This document shows positions 43,503 to 52,974 of a stretch of 64,000 bases of DNA, one piece after another. The notes below the pieces were generated by a model. The model was not told where the DNA came from, did no database searches, and saw only the letters and a list, made by a program, of their open reading frames with translations. Position 1 is the first letter of the stretch. Each line of letters opens with the position of its first letter. The stretch comes from an uncultured Lachnospiraceae bacterium. Its GTDB lineage: Bacteria; Bacillota; Clostridia; Lachnospirales; Lachnospiraceae. The stretch covers positions 1 through 64,000 of the forward strand of contig CANRIM010000007.1 of the NCBI GenBank assembly GCA_947630695.1, read 5' to 3'. The translations under genes were made by a program, and so were the position numbers.

Positions 43503-44006
43503 ATGAATTTTATTGTTTCCGTCGACAAAAACTGGGGCATCGGGTGGAAAAACAGACTGTTGGTCAGTATACCGGCGGACATGAAATTCTTCCGGGAAAT
43601 GACCACGGGCAAAGTAGTGATTTTCGGCAGGAAAACCCTTGCCACGTTTCCTAACGGACTTCCGCTGAAAAACAGAACCAATATCGTGCTGAGTACCCAT
43701 CCGGATTTCTGCGTCAGGGACGCCCGGACGGTACACAGTGTGCCTGCGCTTTTGAAAATATTAAAGGACTATGATCCGAAAGATGTGTTCTGTATCGGCG
43801 GAGAGAGCGTCTACAGGCAGCTGCTGCCTTTCTGTGATACCGTACATGCCACCTGCATCGATTATGCATTTGAAGCAGATGCGCATTTTCCCAATCTGGA
43901 CCAGGATCCGGACTGGTATATTGCGGCGGACAGCGAGGAACAGACCTGTTTTGATCTGGAATTTACCTGGCGGATGTATCGGAGGAAAGGAAAAGAGAGA
44001 AGATGA
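43503..44006 (+). CDS. folA: Dihydrofolate reductase
   Basis: A 167-residue NADPH-dependent reductase producing tetrahydrofolate. Seen: MNFIVSVDKNWGIGWKNRLL with the Met20-loop WGIG, ADMKFFREMTTGKVVIFGRKT with substrate and NADPH contacts, and VFCIGGESVYRQLLP, the conserved IGG. The length matches bacterial FolA. No thymidylate synthase is adjacent. It has an AAAGGAG ribosome site and overlaps the next gene by four bases (ATGA), suggesting coupling. Confidence 0.92.
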   Translation: MNFIVSVDKNWGIGWKNRLLVSIPADMKFFREMTTGKVVIFGRKTLATFPNGLPLKNRTNIVLSTHPDFCVRDARTVHSVPALLKILKDYDPKDVFCIGGESVYRQLLPFCDTVHATCIDYAFEADAHFPNLDQDPDWYIAADSEEQTCFDLEFTWRMYRRKGKERR

Positions 44007-44773
44007 AAGAGACATTATACACCATCCCGTTGATGGATGCGTTTAACGAAGAAGAAGAGTGTGCGTTCTGCGTCATTGAGCGAAAGCTGGAACAGGATGC
44101 GCTGGATTATATACTGGGCAGCGGCGCCGCCTATATGCAGGTGGATATCCGGGAGGTGACGGATAAAATCGGTTTCTGTCAGAAGCACTTTAAGGATATG
44201 TTCCATTATGGAAATGCGCTGGGCAACGCCATCATGCTGTCGTCCTATTATCACAGGGTCAATACCCAGCTGGCAAAGCGGATGGAAAGTTCGCCGCTGG
44301 CAAAAAAAACGAAGCTGTTCAAAAAGAAAGCTGACGACGAGGAAGAAGAAGCGAAACTGTCCATCTCCGCCTGGATCAGGGATCGGGAGGAGGAATGTCA
44401 GATCTGCGGACATTTTAAGGATACCTATATCCGGTATCTGGATACCTTCTTTTATATGCTGAAGGAGGATGAGAACTTTTACAAACGGGTCATGCAGTCC
44501 AAGGGATTCTGCCTGCACCATTACGCGCAGATTGCCGACGGCATCGAAAAGCATTTGAGCGGCGATTTCAAGGCGAAGACCATGAAGGACATCAACCAGC
44601 TGATGAAGGAGAATATGAACCGGGTGGAAGGCGATCTGAACTGGTTTATCGAGAAATTTGATTATCGGAACCGGGATGCCGACTGGAAAAATTCCAGAGA
44701 CGCGCTGCAGCGTGCCATGCAGAAAATCGGTGGCGGTTTTCCTGCCGATACCTGGTATGTTTCGAAGAAGTAA
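44003..44773 (+). CDS. DUF6062 family protein
   Basis: A 256-residue cytoplasmic protein. Seen: two similar halves, each with a Cys-x-x-Cys and a Cys-x-x-His pair: CAFCVIE and GFCQKHF in the first, CQICGHF and GFCLHHY in the second, an arrangement that suggests a metal or iron-sulfur site. The rest is helical and highly charged. This matches the DUF6062 family, found mainly in Clostridia and of unknown function. It overlaps folA by four bases. The putative metal-binding role is inferred only from the cysteine and histidine pattern. Confidence 0.8.
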   Translation: MKETLYTIPLMDAFNEEEECAFCVIERKLEQDALDYILGSGAAYMQVDIREVTDKIGFCQKHFKDMFHYGNALGNAIMLSSYYHRVNTQLAKRMESSPLAKKTKLFKKKADDEEEEAKLSISAWIRDREEECQICGHFKDTYIRYLDTFFYMLKEDENFYKRVMQSKGFCLHHYAQIADGIEKHLSGDFKAKTMKDINQLMKENMNRVEGDLNWFIEKFDYRNRDADWKNSRDALQRAMQKIGGGFPADTWYVSKK

Positions 44774-44784
44774 ACGGGTATCGG

Positions 44785-44813
44785 TTGCATTATAAAATAA
44801 ATTTTGATATGAT
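44785..44813 (+). promoter_or_regulatory. Sigma-A promoter of the asp23-nusB-xse-dxs operon
   Basis: TTGCAT (44785-44790), 17 bases, TATGAT (44808-44813), 70 bases before asp23. Confidence 0.6.
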
Positions 44814-44882
44814 AAAAAAGATTATAAGTGAAAATCACATCACAGCTTCGCGCTGGGTTATCAATATCGGGAGGTAAATCAT

Positions 44883-45272
44883 ATGGCGAACAACGAGACA
44901 AGAGACAATCATAAGATTCACGCAGAGGAAGGACAGGGCGAAGTACGGATTGCGGATGAAGTGATTGCGATGATTGCGGCAATGGCGGCTTCCGAGGTGC
45001 CCGGCATTGCATCTGTAGGCGGCAGCCTGACCCGGGATCTGATGGCCAGGCTGAAAGGCGGCAGATTTTCCAAGGGCGTGAAGGTGGACATCAATCAGGA
45101 AAATGAAATTACAGTAGATATCAGCCTGAGTATTGCTTATGGCTACCAGATCCCCGCCACCTGTGAAACTGTACAGAAAAAGATCAAAACCACAATTGAA
45201 AATATGACGGGCTTTACGGTGTGCGACGTCAATACGCATATTTCAAGTCTGGATATGAATACGGAAGAATAA
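44883..45272 (+). CDS. Asp23/Gls24 family envelope stress protein
   Basis: A 129-residue member of the Asp23 (YloU/YqhY) family. Seen: GEVRIADEVIAMIAAMAASEVPGIASVGG, the family signature at residues 20-48, then VKVDINQENEITVDISLSIAYGYQIPATCETVQKKIKTTIENMTGF. Known: YqhY in B. subtilis is encoded beside nusB and accB/C and is linked to fatty acid or envelope homeostasis. Here, too, it precedes nusB by 17 bases. It has a GGGAGGT site and heads the operon. Confidence 0.92.
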   Translation: MANNETRDNHKIHAEEGQGEVRIADEVIAMIAAMAASEVPGIASVGGSLTRDLMARLKGGRFSKGVKVDINQENEITVDISLSIAYGYQIPATCETVQKKIKTTIENMTGFTVCDVNTHISSLDMNTEE

Positions 45273-45289
45273 ATGTGAAAGAGGCCAAA

Positions 45290-45679
45290 ATGACCAGGAG
45301 AATTTTAAGAGAGCACACATTTAAGCTTTTATTCTTAAGCATATTCCGCATGCCGGAAGAAATGGACGAGCAGATCGAACTGTACCGGCAGGAATATGGG
45401 CTGGAAGGTGACGATGCCGCATATGTCATCGGCAAAGTCAAAGACATTTTAAACCGGCTGCCGCAGATCGACGGGCAGATCGAAACGGTCTGCGATAACT
45501 GGAAGCTGAACCGGATCGGAAAAACGGAGCTGACGGTGCTGCGGCTGGCGGTCTATGAAATCAGTTTTGAAGCGGATATCCCCCAAAATGTGTCCATCAG
45601 TGAAGCCGTGGAAATTGCGAAACGCTATGGCGGGGAACATTCGGGAAGTTTTGTAAACGGCGTACTGGCAAAAATATAA
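45290..45679 (+). CDS. nusB: Transcription antitermination factor NusB
   Basis: A 129-residue all-helical RNA-binding protein that joins NusE/S10 in rRNA antitermination. Seen: MTRRILREHTFKLLFLS at the N-terminus, ILNRLPQIDGQIETVCDNWKLNRIGKTELTVLRLAVYEI and the characteristic DIPQNVSISEAVEIAKRYGGEHSGSFVNGVLAKI. Start 45290 is chosen for the ribosome site GAAAGAGG and because homologues start with this motif; the longer frame overlaps asp23. Confidence 0.94.
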   Translation: MTRRILREHTFKLLFLSIFRMPEEMDEQIELYRQEYGLEGDDAAYVIGKVKDILNRLPQIDGQIETVCDNWKLNRIGKTELTVLRLAVYEISFEADIPQNVSISEAVEIAKRYGGEHSGSFVNGVLAKI

Positions 45680-45731
45680 CCGGAATGGCAATTCCGGTTA
45701 TTCATGTCTATACGGACAGGAGTCAAAGGCT

Positions 45732-47000
45732 TTGGAAAGAAATGTTTATACGGTCAGTCAGATCAACCGTTATATCAAAAATATGTTTGAACAGGACTTC
45801 TTTCTGGGGCGGGTGTCTGTCAGCGGAGAGGTCTCGAATCTGAAATACCATTCCAGCGGACATATTTATTTTACACTGAAGGAAGAAAACTGCGTCATTG
45901 CCTGCGTGATGTTTGCGCGGCAGAGAAGGACGCTTCTGATGCGGCTGCAGGAAGGGCAGAAGCTGATCGTCACCGGAAAGATCGATGTGTATGAACGGGA
46001 CGGGAAATACCAGCTGTATGCGGAAACCATCGAAGATGCCGGAGAAGGCAGGCTGTTTGCGGAGTTTGAACGGCTGAAAGCCAGGCTTTCGGAAATGGGC
46101 ATGTTTGATGCGGCCTATAAACAGCCGATACCGAAATTCGCCCGTACCATCGGCATTGTCACTGCCCCTACCGGCGCGGCGGTGCGGGATATTATTTCCG
46201 TTTCCAAACGAAGAAATCCTTACGTCCGGCTGCTGCTGTATCCCGCGCAGGTGCAGGGAGAGGGTGCTGCGGAAAGCATTGTCCGGGGCCTCTGTGTGCT
46301 GGAAGAAAAGAAACCGGATCTGATCATTGTGGGACGGGGCGGCGGCTCCATCGAGGATTTGTGGGCCTTCAATGAGGAAGCGGTGGCAAGAGCCATCTTC
46401 GAATGCAGCGTGCCGGTGATTTCCGCCGTGGGTCATGAGACGGATTTTACCATTGCCGATTTTGTGGCGGATCTGCGGGCGCCGACGCCTTCGGCTGCCG
46501 CGGAAATGGCTAATCCTGACGTCAGGGCGATTCTCTCCATGCTGGAAGAAAAAAGACAGAGCCTGTACCGGACATTTACGGAAAAAATGGAATTTCGCCG
46601 GTGGCGGCTGAAACAGTACACTGCGACGCTGGCCCGGCAGAATCCCGTGCAGCAGTGGAACGAAAAGCGGATGCGCCTGCTGCAGCAGGAAGAACAGATG
46701 GAAGCGCTGCTGCGGCAGTGTCTGAAGACAAAGAAGGATCAGCTGACGTATGAAGGGCAGATGTTTCAAACGGCGGTCACGTCGGCAATCAAAGACCGGA
46801 AGAACCGCCTTTCGCAGTACGCGGCACTTTTAAAGCATTTATCCCCGTATGCCAGGCTGGCTTCCGGTTTTGCGGTGATTACGGATGTGGCAGGCAGACG
46901 GCTGTCTTCCGTCCGTGATGTGGAAGAAGGCATGGAGATCAAAGCAAGGCTGGCCGACGGCGTATTGACGGCCCGGGTCAGTGACAGGGAAGAGGTATAA
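45732..47000 (+). CDS. xseA: Exodeoxyribonuclease VII large subunit
   Basis: A 422-residue nuclease subunit that, with several XseB copies, degrades single-stranded DNA. Seen: an N-terminal OB domain (VYTVSQINRYIKNMFEQDFFLGRVSVSGEVSN), ARTIGIVTAPTGAAVRDII near residue 137, the catalytic-region RGGGSIEDLWAFNEEAVARAI near 200, GHETDFTIADFVADLRAPTPSAAAE near 235 and a long coiled coil. The TTG start is supported by AGGAG eight bases upstream and by the conserved N-terminus. The stop is 3 bases before xseB. Confidence 0.94.
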   Translation: MERNVYTVSQINRYIKNMFEQDFFLGRVSVSGEVSNLKYHSSGHIYFTLKEENCVIACVMFARQRRTLLMRLQEGQKLIVTGKIDVYERDGKYQLYAETIEDAGEGRLFAEFERLKARLSEMGMFDAAYKQPIPKFARTIGIVTAPTGAAVRDIISVSKRRNPYVRLLLYPAQVQGEGAAESIVRGLCVLEEKKPDLIIVGRGGGSIEDLWAFNEEAVARAIFECSVPVISAVGHETDFTIADFVADLRAPTPSAAAEMANPDVRAILSMLEEKRQSLYRTFTEKMEFRRWRLKQYTATLARQNPVQQWNEKRMRLLQQEEQMEALLRQCLKTKKDQLTYEGQMFQTAVTSAIKDRKNRLSQYAALLKHLSPYARLASGFAVITDVAGRRLSSVRDVEEGMEIKARLADGVLTARVSDREEV

Positions 47001-47003
47001 ACC

Positions 47004-47234
47004 ATGGAAAACAACAAAACCGAAATCGAAGCCCTTTCCTTTGAGGAAGCGGTGGAAAAACTGGATCAGATCATCAAGAAGCTGGGGGATCCGGCGTTGC
47101 CGCTGGAAGAAGCCTTTGCCGCTTATGAAGAAGGCGCCGCCCTTCTGAAATACTGCAACATGACGCTGGATAAGGTAGAAAAGCAGGTCATGCTGATCAA
47201 TGAACAGGGAGAAGAAATTGCGTTTGCGCAGTAA
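47004..47234 (+). CDS. xseB: Exodeoxyribonuclease VII small subunit
   Basis: A 76-residue helical hairpin protein that coats the XseA coiled coil. Seen: LSFEEAVEKLDQIIKKLGDPALPLEEAFAAYEEGAALLKYCN, the typical XseB signature, and the expected length. It begins 3 bases after xseA. Related clusters carry ispA next; here a 27-base gap leads directly to dxs. Confidence 0.92.
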   Translation: MENNKTEIEALSFEEAVEKLDQIIKKLGDPALPLEEAFAAYEEGAALLKYCNMTLDKVEKQVMLINEQGEEIAFAQ

Positions 47235-47261
47235 CGCAGGCGCGGATATTGATAAAATTCT

Positions 47262-49121
47262 ATGCTGCTTGACAAGATAAATAATGCGAACGATATACAA
47301 AAGCTGTCCGTCAATGAACTGGAAGCGCTGGCGGAAGAACTGCGCCTGAAGATTACACAGACTGTCAGCAGAAATGGCGGACATCTGGCCTCTAATCTGG
47401 GCGTGGTGGAGCTTTCCATTGCGCTGCATTACTGTCTGCATTTTCCGGAGGATAAGCTGATCTGGGATGTGGGACACCAGTCCTATGTCCACAAGATCCT
47501 GACCGGCCGGAAGGAACAGTTTGAAACATTGCGGCAGTACAAGGGTTTGAGCGGATTTCCCAAACGCGCGGAGAGTGCGGCGGACTGCTTTGAAACAGGG
47601 CATTCCTCTACATCGATTTCCGCGGGACTGGGCTTTGTCTGTGCCAGAGAAATCAAAAAAGAAAAGTATACGGTGGTTTCCGTGATCGGAGACGGTTCTC
47701 TGACAGGCGGGCTGGCCTTTGAGGCACTGAACAATGTCTCGGAAATCAAATCCAATTATATTATTGTACTCAATGACAACGAGTTTTCCATCTCTGCCAA
47801 TATCGGCGGCGTTTCGAAAATGTTAAGTACCGTCCGAACGGCGGATTCCTATCTGAGTCTGAAGGAACGGGTGGAAAACAGACTCCGTCAGACAGACCGG
47901 GGCGATAAACTGGCGGATAAAATCAAACAAACGAAATCCAGTATCAAACAGGTGCTGATTCCCGGCAAACTGTTTGAAAATATGGGAATTACCTATCTGG
48001 GCCCCGTGGACGGACACAATATCCCGGAGCTGATCCGCGTATTGAACCGGGCCAAACGGCTGAATCACGGAGTGATCGTCCATGTAAAGACGCAAAAAGG
48101 GCGGGGCTATCTTCCGGCGGAGAAAAGTCCGGATGTGTTTCACGGTGTGGGCGCTTTTGACATCAAAAGCGGCCTGCCCAAAAGTGCAGGGGGGAAAACC
48201 TATTCCCGCCTGTTCGCGGAAGCCATCTGCGAGCTGGGAAGGCAGGACGCGTCCATCGTGGCGGTCAGCGCCGCCATGTCCCACGGCACCGGGCTGGTGG
48301 AGTTTGAGAAGGCCTTTCCGGAGCGTTTTTTTGACGTGGGTATTGCCGAGGAACATGCAGTGACGTTTTCCGCGGGACTCTGTACGGCAGGCATGAAGGT
48401 GGTGACGGCGGTGTTTTCCACCTTTCTGCAGCGTGCCTTTGACCAGATCCTGCATGACGTCTGTATGCAGTCTCTGCCGGTGGTATTTGCCATCGACCGG
48501 GCGGGACTGGTTGGCGCAGACGGACAAACCCATCACGGCATCTTTGACCTGTCCTATCTGTCTCTGATGCCCGGCATGACGGTCATGGCGCCGAAAAACG
48601 GGCCGGAACTGAAAGAAATGCTGGCCTTTGCGCTGCGTGAAGAAAGAGGCCCGGTGGCCATCCGTTATCCGAGGGGGACGGCATATACCGGTCTTTCGGA
48701 ATATCAGGCGCCCATAGTTTACGGAAAATGGGAACAGATTTATGAAGGAGAAGATGTCGCGCTGATTGCCTGCGGCAGTATGGTGGAAACCGCCTGCGGG
48801 GTGCGCGGGCTGCTTTTGCAGCACCGGCGAAGCTGCAGCCTGATTAACGCGCGTTTTATCCGGCCGCTGGATGAAGAAATGCTTGTTGCACTGGCCCGGC
48901 GGCATTCGGTCTTTGCGGTGCTGGAAGATAATATTAAAACCGGGGGACTGGGTGAGCAGATCGCGGAGGCAGTTCTGCGTCTGCATCTGCCGGTGTCGCT
49001 GGAACTGTTTGCGGTACCGGACCGGTTTGTGGAGCACGGAAGTGTGACGGAATTAAAAGAATCGCTGGGGCTGGATGCGGAAAGCATCGCCCACAGACTG
49101 TTGTCGGGAGAAACAAAATGA
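47262..49121 (+). CDS. dxs: 1-deoxy-D-xylulose-5-phosphate synthase
   Basis: A 619-residue thiamine-diphosphate enzyme that starts the MEP isoprenoid pathway from pyruvate and glyceraldehyde 3-phosphate. Seen: HLASNLGVVELSIALHYCL near the N-terminus, WDVGHQSYVHKILTGR, ThDP motif GDGSLTGGLAFEALNN near residue 145, catalytic-Glu region VGIAEEHAVTFSAGL near 362, and transketolase C-domain LKTGGLGEQIAEAV-like (IKTGGLGEQIAEAVL). The ribosome site before 47262 is poor. It overlaps tlyA by four bases. Confidence 0.95.
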   Translation: MLLDKINNANDIQKLSVNELEALAEELRLKITQTVSRNGGHLASNLGVVELSIALHYCLHFPEDKLIWDVGHQSYVHKILTGRKEQFETLRQYKGLSGFPKRAESAADCFETGHSSTSISAGLGFVCAREIKKEKYTVVSVIGDGSLTGGLAFEALNNVSEIKSNYIIVLNDNEFSISANIGGVSKMLSTVRTADSYLSLKERVENRLRQTDRGDKLADKIKQTKSSIKQVLIPGKLFENMGITYLGPVDGHNIPELIRVLNRAKRLNHGVIVHVKTQKGRGYLPAEKSPDVFHGVGAFDIKSGLPKSAGGKTYSRLFAEAICELGRQDASIVAVSAAMSHGTGLVEFEKAFPERFFDVGIAEEHAVTFSAGLCTAGMKVVTAVFSTFLQRAFDQILHDVCMQSLPVVFAIDRAGLVGADGQTHHGIFDLSYLSLMPGMTVMAPKNGPELKEMLAFALREERGPVAIRYPRGTAYTGLSEYQAPIVYGKWEQIYEGEDVALIACGSMVETACGVRGLLLQHRRSCSLINARFIRPLDEEMLVALARRHSVFAVLEDNIKTGGLGEQIAEAVLRLHLPVSLELFAVPDRFVEHGSVTELKESLGLDAESIAHRLLSGETK

Positions 49122-49939
49122 AACAGCGACTGGATCTGCTGCTGACAGAGCGTCATATGGTTCCTTCCCGGGAACAGGCAAAAAAGCTGATACAGGAAGG
49201 CGCAGTATCGGTAGGCGGACATTGTCTGACGAAAGCCGGCACATATGTGCCGTCGGAGGCGGAAATTGTAATCAGCGACATCGGTCCGCGGTATGTGAGC
49301 CGCGGCGGTCTGAAGCTGGAAAAAGCCCTGCGGGTTTTTTCCATCGATTTAAATAAAAAAGTCTGTCTGGACATCGGCGCGTCTACCGGCGGATTTACCG
49401 ACTGTATGCTGCAAAACGGCGCAGCCAGGGTATACGCGGTGGATGCGGGCAGCGATCAGCTGGCCCTTTCCCTCAGGGAGGATCCCAGGGTGGTCAGTAT
49501 GGAGCATACCAATGTCCGTTATCTGACGCCGGCAGATTTGCCGGAACAGCCCGGCTTTGCGTCCATCGACGTTTCTTTTATTTCGCTGGATAAGGTGCTG
49601 GGGGTCACTGCAGGACTGCTGGCTGAAGGCGCGTCTTTCGTGGCTTTGATCAAACCCCAGTTTGAAGCCGGAAAAAACAGAGTCGGAAAGAATGGTGTGG
49701 TAAAGGATGCCGGGGTACACACGGAGATTTTGCAGTCCGTCATACTGCTTGCCCGCAGCTGCGGTCTGCGGGTGCTGGGGGTGGATTATTCACCGGTGAA
49801 AGGACCCAGAGGAAACATTGAATATCTGATACATCTGCAAAAGTACGGGGCCGAAACGATGCCGGCGGCGGAAGCGCAGTTTTTGCAGGCGGACATCCGT
49901 TCGCTGGTGAAGACGGCCCATCAAAGTCTGAAAGAATAA
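49118..49939 (+). CDS. tlyA: TlyA family rRNA methyltransferase/hemolysin A homologue
   Basis: A 273-residue protein with an N-terminal S4 RNA-binding domain (residues 1-60: RLDLLLTERHMVPSREQAKKLIQEGAVSV) and a FtsJ-like SAM methyltransferase domain with LDIGASTGGFTDCMLQNGAARVYAVDAG near residue 87 and FASIDVSFISL near 147. Known: TlyA makes 2'-O-methyl groups on rRNA in mycobacteria; the Clostridial homologues of this cluster are assumed similar. ATGA overlap with dxs; 13 bases before nadK. Confidence 0.92.
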   Translation: MKQRLDLLLTERHMVPSREQAKKLIQEGAVSVGGHCLTKAGTYVPSEAEIVISDIGPRYVSRGGLKLEKALRVFSIDLNKKVCLDIGASTGGFTDCMLQNGAARVYAVDAGSDQLALSLREDPRVVSMEHTNVRYLTPADLPEQPGFASIDVSFISLDKVLGVTAGLLAEGASFVALIKPQFEAGKNRVGKNGVVKDAGVHTEILQSVILLARSCGLRVLGVDYSPVKGPRGNIEYLIHLQKYGAETMPAAEAQFLQADIRSLVKTAHQSLKE

Positions 49940-49952
49940 ACGAGGGAACGAT

Positions 49953-50786
49953 TTGAAACGGTTTACAGTAATTGCCAATGCTGCGAAAGATATTAATCTT
50001 ACGGTAAGTACCAGAGCCATCCGGTTTCTGAAAGAACAGGGTTGTACCTGCATCCGCATCGATCCGCAGACAGATATGGAAACCTGCAGGAAGATCATTG
50101 CCGATACGGAATGTATACTGGTTGTGGGAGGCGACGGAAGCATTATCCGAACCGTGCGGCGTTTTGCGTCGCTGAAACTGCCCTTTATCGGCATCAATAT
50201 GGGAAGAGTGGGATATCTGGCAGAAATCGAGCCGGAAACCCTGTATGCGGATCTGGAAGCGTTGGTGAAGGATCAGGGACAGGTGGAACCGCGTATGCTG
50301 CTGGAAGGCAGTTTTGGTTCCACGGACAGCGGCATGCATATGGCGGTGAATGACATTGTCATTTCCAGAGGCGGCAATGCCAATCTCATCAAATATACGA
50401 TTTATGTCAATGGAGAAAGGCTGTATACCTACAACGGAGACGGCGTGATTCTGTCGACGCCTGCCGGGTCCACCGGCTACAGTATGGCGGCGGGGGGCCC
50501 CATTGTTTCCCCCCGGGCAAAGATGATCCTGGTCACACCGGTGTGTGCCATGACCTTAAATTCCAGAAGCGTCCTGCTTTCCGCGGAGGATGAAATCCGG
50601 ATCGCCATGACAGAAGATCAGCCGGATACGGATGCAAAGGCTTCGGTCTTTTTTGACGGGCAGCCCAGGGGATCCATGCTGCCGGGAGACAGCCTTCTGG
50701 TGAAAAAAAGCAAAAAAACCTATGATATGATTCGAATCAAAAAAGAGAGCTTTCTGGAAAAATTACGGAAAAAAATGAGTGATTAA
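49953..50786 (+). CDS. nadK: NAD kinase
   Basis: A 277-residue kinase making NADP from NAD with ATP or polyphosphate. Seen: ECILVVGGDGSIIRTVRR, the GGDG motif near residue 57, GINMGRVGYLAEIEP near 80, NDIVISRGGNANLIKYTIYVNGERLYTYNGDGVILSTPAGSTGYSMAAGGPIVSP near 135-190, with catalytic Asp and the NE/D motif. TTG start supported by GAGGGA upstream and the operon setting. Confidence 0.93.
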   Translation: MKRFTVIANAAKDINLTVSTRAIRFLKEQGCTCIRIDPQTDMETCRKIIADTECILVVGGDGSIIRTVRRFASLKLPFIGINMGRVGYLAEIEPETLYADLEALVKDQGQVEPRMLLEGSFGSTDSGMHMAVNDIVISRGGNANLIKYTIYVNGERLYTYNGDGVILSTPAGSTGYSMAAGGPIVSPRAKMILVTPVCAMTLNSRSVLLSAEDEIRIAMTEDQPDTDAKASVFFDGQPRGSMLPGDSLLVKKSKKTYDMIRIKKESFLEKLRKKMSD

Positions 50787-50804
50787 AGCGGGAAGGTAAC
50801 GGGT

Positions 50805-51263
50805 ATGATGAAGGTAAAACGACAGGGGAAAATCGCGGAAATCATCAGAAGGTATGAAATAGAAACACAGGAAGAACTGGTGCGGAAACTGCAGGAACAG
50901 GGATTTTCGGTGACCCAGGCAACCATTTCCAGAGACATCAGGGAAATGCATCTGAGCAAGGTCAGTACAGGAAACGGAAAGATTTGTTATGTACTGCCGG
51001 AAAGCCAGACCGAAGGGAGTGCGGAAAAGTACGGGCGGATTTTAAAGGAAGGATTTGTCAGCTGCAATTCTGCCGGGAATCTGGTGGTGATCCGGACCTC
51101 GCCTGGCATTGCCATGGCGGTGGCCACGGCCATTGACGATCTGTCCTGGGATGAAGTGATGGGCTGCATCGCAGGCGACGATACGATTTTCTGCGCCGTG
51201 CACAATGAGGAAGAAGCCCGGCAGGTGAAAGAGCGCATCAGCAAAATTGCCGGGCTGCAGTAG
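50805..51263 (+). CDS. argR: Arginine repressor ArgR/AhrC
   Basis: A 152-residue hexameric arginine-responsive regulator. Seen: an N-terminal winged helix KVKRQGKIAEIIRRYEIETQEELVRKLQEQGFSVTQATISRDIREMHL, then a C-terminal arginine-binding domain with NLVVIRTSPGIAMAVATAIDDLSWDEVMGCIAGDDTIFCAVHNEEEA. It controls arginine metabolism genes elsewhere. Encoded between nadK and recN, the usual Clostridial position. Confidence 0.94.
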   Translation: MMKVKRQGKIAEIIRRYEIETQEELVRKLQEQGFSVTQATISRDIREMHLSKVSTGNGKICYVLPESQTEGSAEKYGRILKEGFVSCNSAGNLVVIRTSPGIAMAVATAIDDLSWDEVMGCIAGDDTIFCAVHNEEEARQVKERISKIAGLQ

Positions 51264-51291
51264 CGGCAGAAGGACGAAGCAGGAGGCAGGC

Positions 51292-52974
51292 ATGCTGACC
51301 AATGTACATGTAAAAAATCTGGCATTAATTGACAGTGCGGATATATTTTTTTCTGATGGGCTGAATATACTTTCCGGCGAAACCGGCGCAGGGAAAACGA
51401 TTCTGCTGGGTGCCATTCATCTGGCGCTGGGCGGAAAATTTCAAAAAGATATGCTTCGCAGGGGCTGCAGCGACGCGCTGGCGGAACTGACCTTTACGAT
51501 TGAAAATGAGGCGCAGAAAGAAGCGCTGGAAGCGCTGGATATCACCCTGACAGACGCGCTTGTTCTGACCCGGAAGATCAGAGACGGCAGAAGCATTGCC
51601 CGGATCAACGGAGAAGCCGCGTCTACGGAGAAATTGAAAGCAGCCGCGGATATTCTGCTGGATCTGCATACACAGTCGGAGCATCAGACGCTGCTGCAGA
51701 AAGGCAGGCAGCTGGAACTGGTGGATCAGTTTGCAGGAGAGGCCGCAAAAACGCTGAAAACAGAGCTTTCGGAAAGTTATCGCCGGTATATGCAGCTGAC
51801 GCGGAAACTGGAGGCGTTTCAGACAGATGAGAGCGCCAGACAGCGGGAAATTTCGCTGCTTACTTATGAAATTGAGGAAATTGATGCGGCGGCGCTGCAG
51901 CCGGGGGAAGACGAGGAACTGGAACGTCTGTATCAGAGACTGCAGCATGCCAGAGAAATCACGGAAGGACTGCAGGCCGTACATCAGTGCAGCGGATACG
52001 AAGACGGCGCAGGCAGCCTGATCGGACGGGCCTGCGGCATGTTCGGGCCGCTGGTACAATATGATGAAACGCTGGCGGATCTGGCGCAGCAGCTGGAACA
52101 GATCGATGCGCTGCTGAATGATTTCAACAGGGAATGCGCAGACTATATGGACAGCTTCGAATTTGACGACGCTGTTTTTGCGGAAACCGAAAACCGGCTG
52201 AATCTCTGTAATCATATCAAAATGAAATACGGGAAAACACTGGATGCGGTAGCGGCATACAGATCGCAGCAGGAAGCGCGGCTGGCGCAGCTTTCGGATT
52301 ATGAAACCACCTTGCGGAAAATGGAAGAGGAGATCGCTGTCCAAAAACAGGAGTATGACCGGCTCTGCGATGCGATGCGGCGGCTGCGAAAGAAAAGCGC
52401 TGCGGATTTCAAACAGCGGGTATATGAGGAACTGACCGACCTGAATTTTCTGCAGGTGCGGTTTGAAATCGAACTGGGCGAAACAAAACCAACGGCCAAT
52501 GGAAAGGATCAGGTGGAATTTCTGCTGAGCTTTAATCCGGGAGAAGCGCTGCGGCCCCTGGAACGGGTGGCTTCCGGCGGAGAACTGTCCCGGTTTATGC
52601 TGGCGGTGAAAACGGTGCTGGCGGATTCCGGTCCGGACAAATCCCTCCTGTTTGATGAAATCGATGCCGGCATCAGCGGCATTACGGCCCAGAAGGTTTC
52701 TCAGAAACTGGCAAAAATTTCCGGCATGCACCAGGTGATTTGCATTACGCATCTGCCCCAGATTGCGGCTATGGCGGACCGGCATTTTAAAATCGAAAAG
52801 CATGCCGTGGATGACGAAACCATTTCCGGAATTGAAGAACTGGACGAAAAAGGCGCGGTGGCGGAACTGGCCCGCATGCTGTCGGGGGCAGCGCAGACGG
52901 AAGCAGTCATGAAAAACGCGGAAGAACTGAAAGCAGGCGCGGATCAGATGAAGCAGGAGCTTCGAAAAAAGTAG
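51292..52974 (+). CDS. recN: DNA repair protein RecN
   Basis: A 560-residue SMC-like ATPase acting early in double-strand break repair. Seen: MLTNVHVKNLALIDSADIFFSDGLNILSGETGAGKTILLGAIHLALGG with Walker A GETGAGKT, two coiled-coil arms flanking the centre, signature RVASGGELSRFMLAVKTVL near residue 424 and Walker B LLFDEIDAGISG near 447, with the H-loop region ICITHLPQIAA. Start 51292 follows AGGAGG; the longer frame overlaps argR. A terminator follows. Confidence 0.95.
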   Translation: MLTNVHVKNLALIDSADIFFSDGLNILSGETGAGKTILLGAIHLALGGKFQKDMLRRGCSDALAELTFTIENEAQKEALEALDITLTDALVLTRKIRDGRSIARINGEAASTEKLKAAADILLDLHTQSEHQTLLQKGRQLELVDQFAGEAAKTLKTELSESYRRYMQLTRKLEAFQTDESARQREISLLTYEIEEIDAAALQPGEDEELERLYQRLQHAREITEGLQAVHQCSGYEDGAGSLIGRACGMFGPLVQYDETLADLAQQLEQIDALLNDFNRECADYMDSFEFDDAVFAETENRLNLCNHIKMKYGKTLDAVAAYRSQQEARLAQLSDYETTLRKMEEEIAVQKQEYDRLCDAMRRLRKKSAADFKQRVYEELTDLNFLQVRFEIELGETKPTANGKDQVEFLLSFNPGEALRPLERVASGGELSRFMLAVKTVLADSGPDKSLLFDEIDAGISGITAQKVSQKLAKISGMHQVICITHLPQIAAMADRHFKIEKHAVDDETISGIEELDEKGAVAELARMLSGAAQTEAVMKNAEELKAGADQMKQELRKK

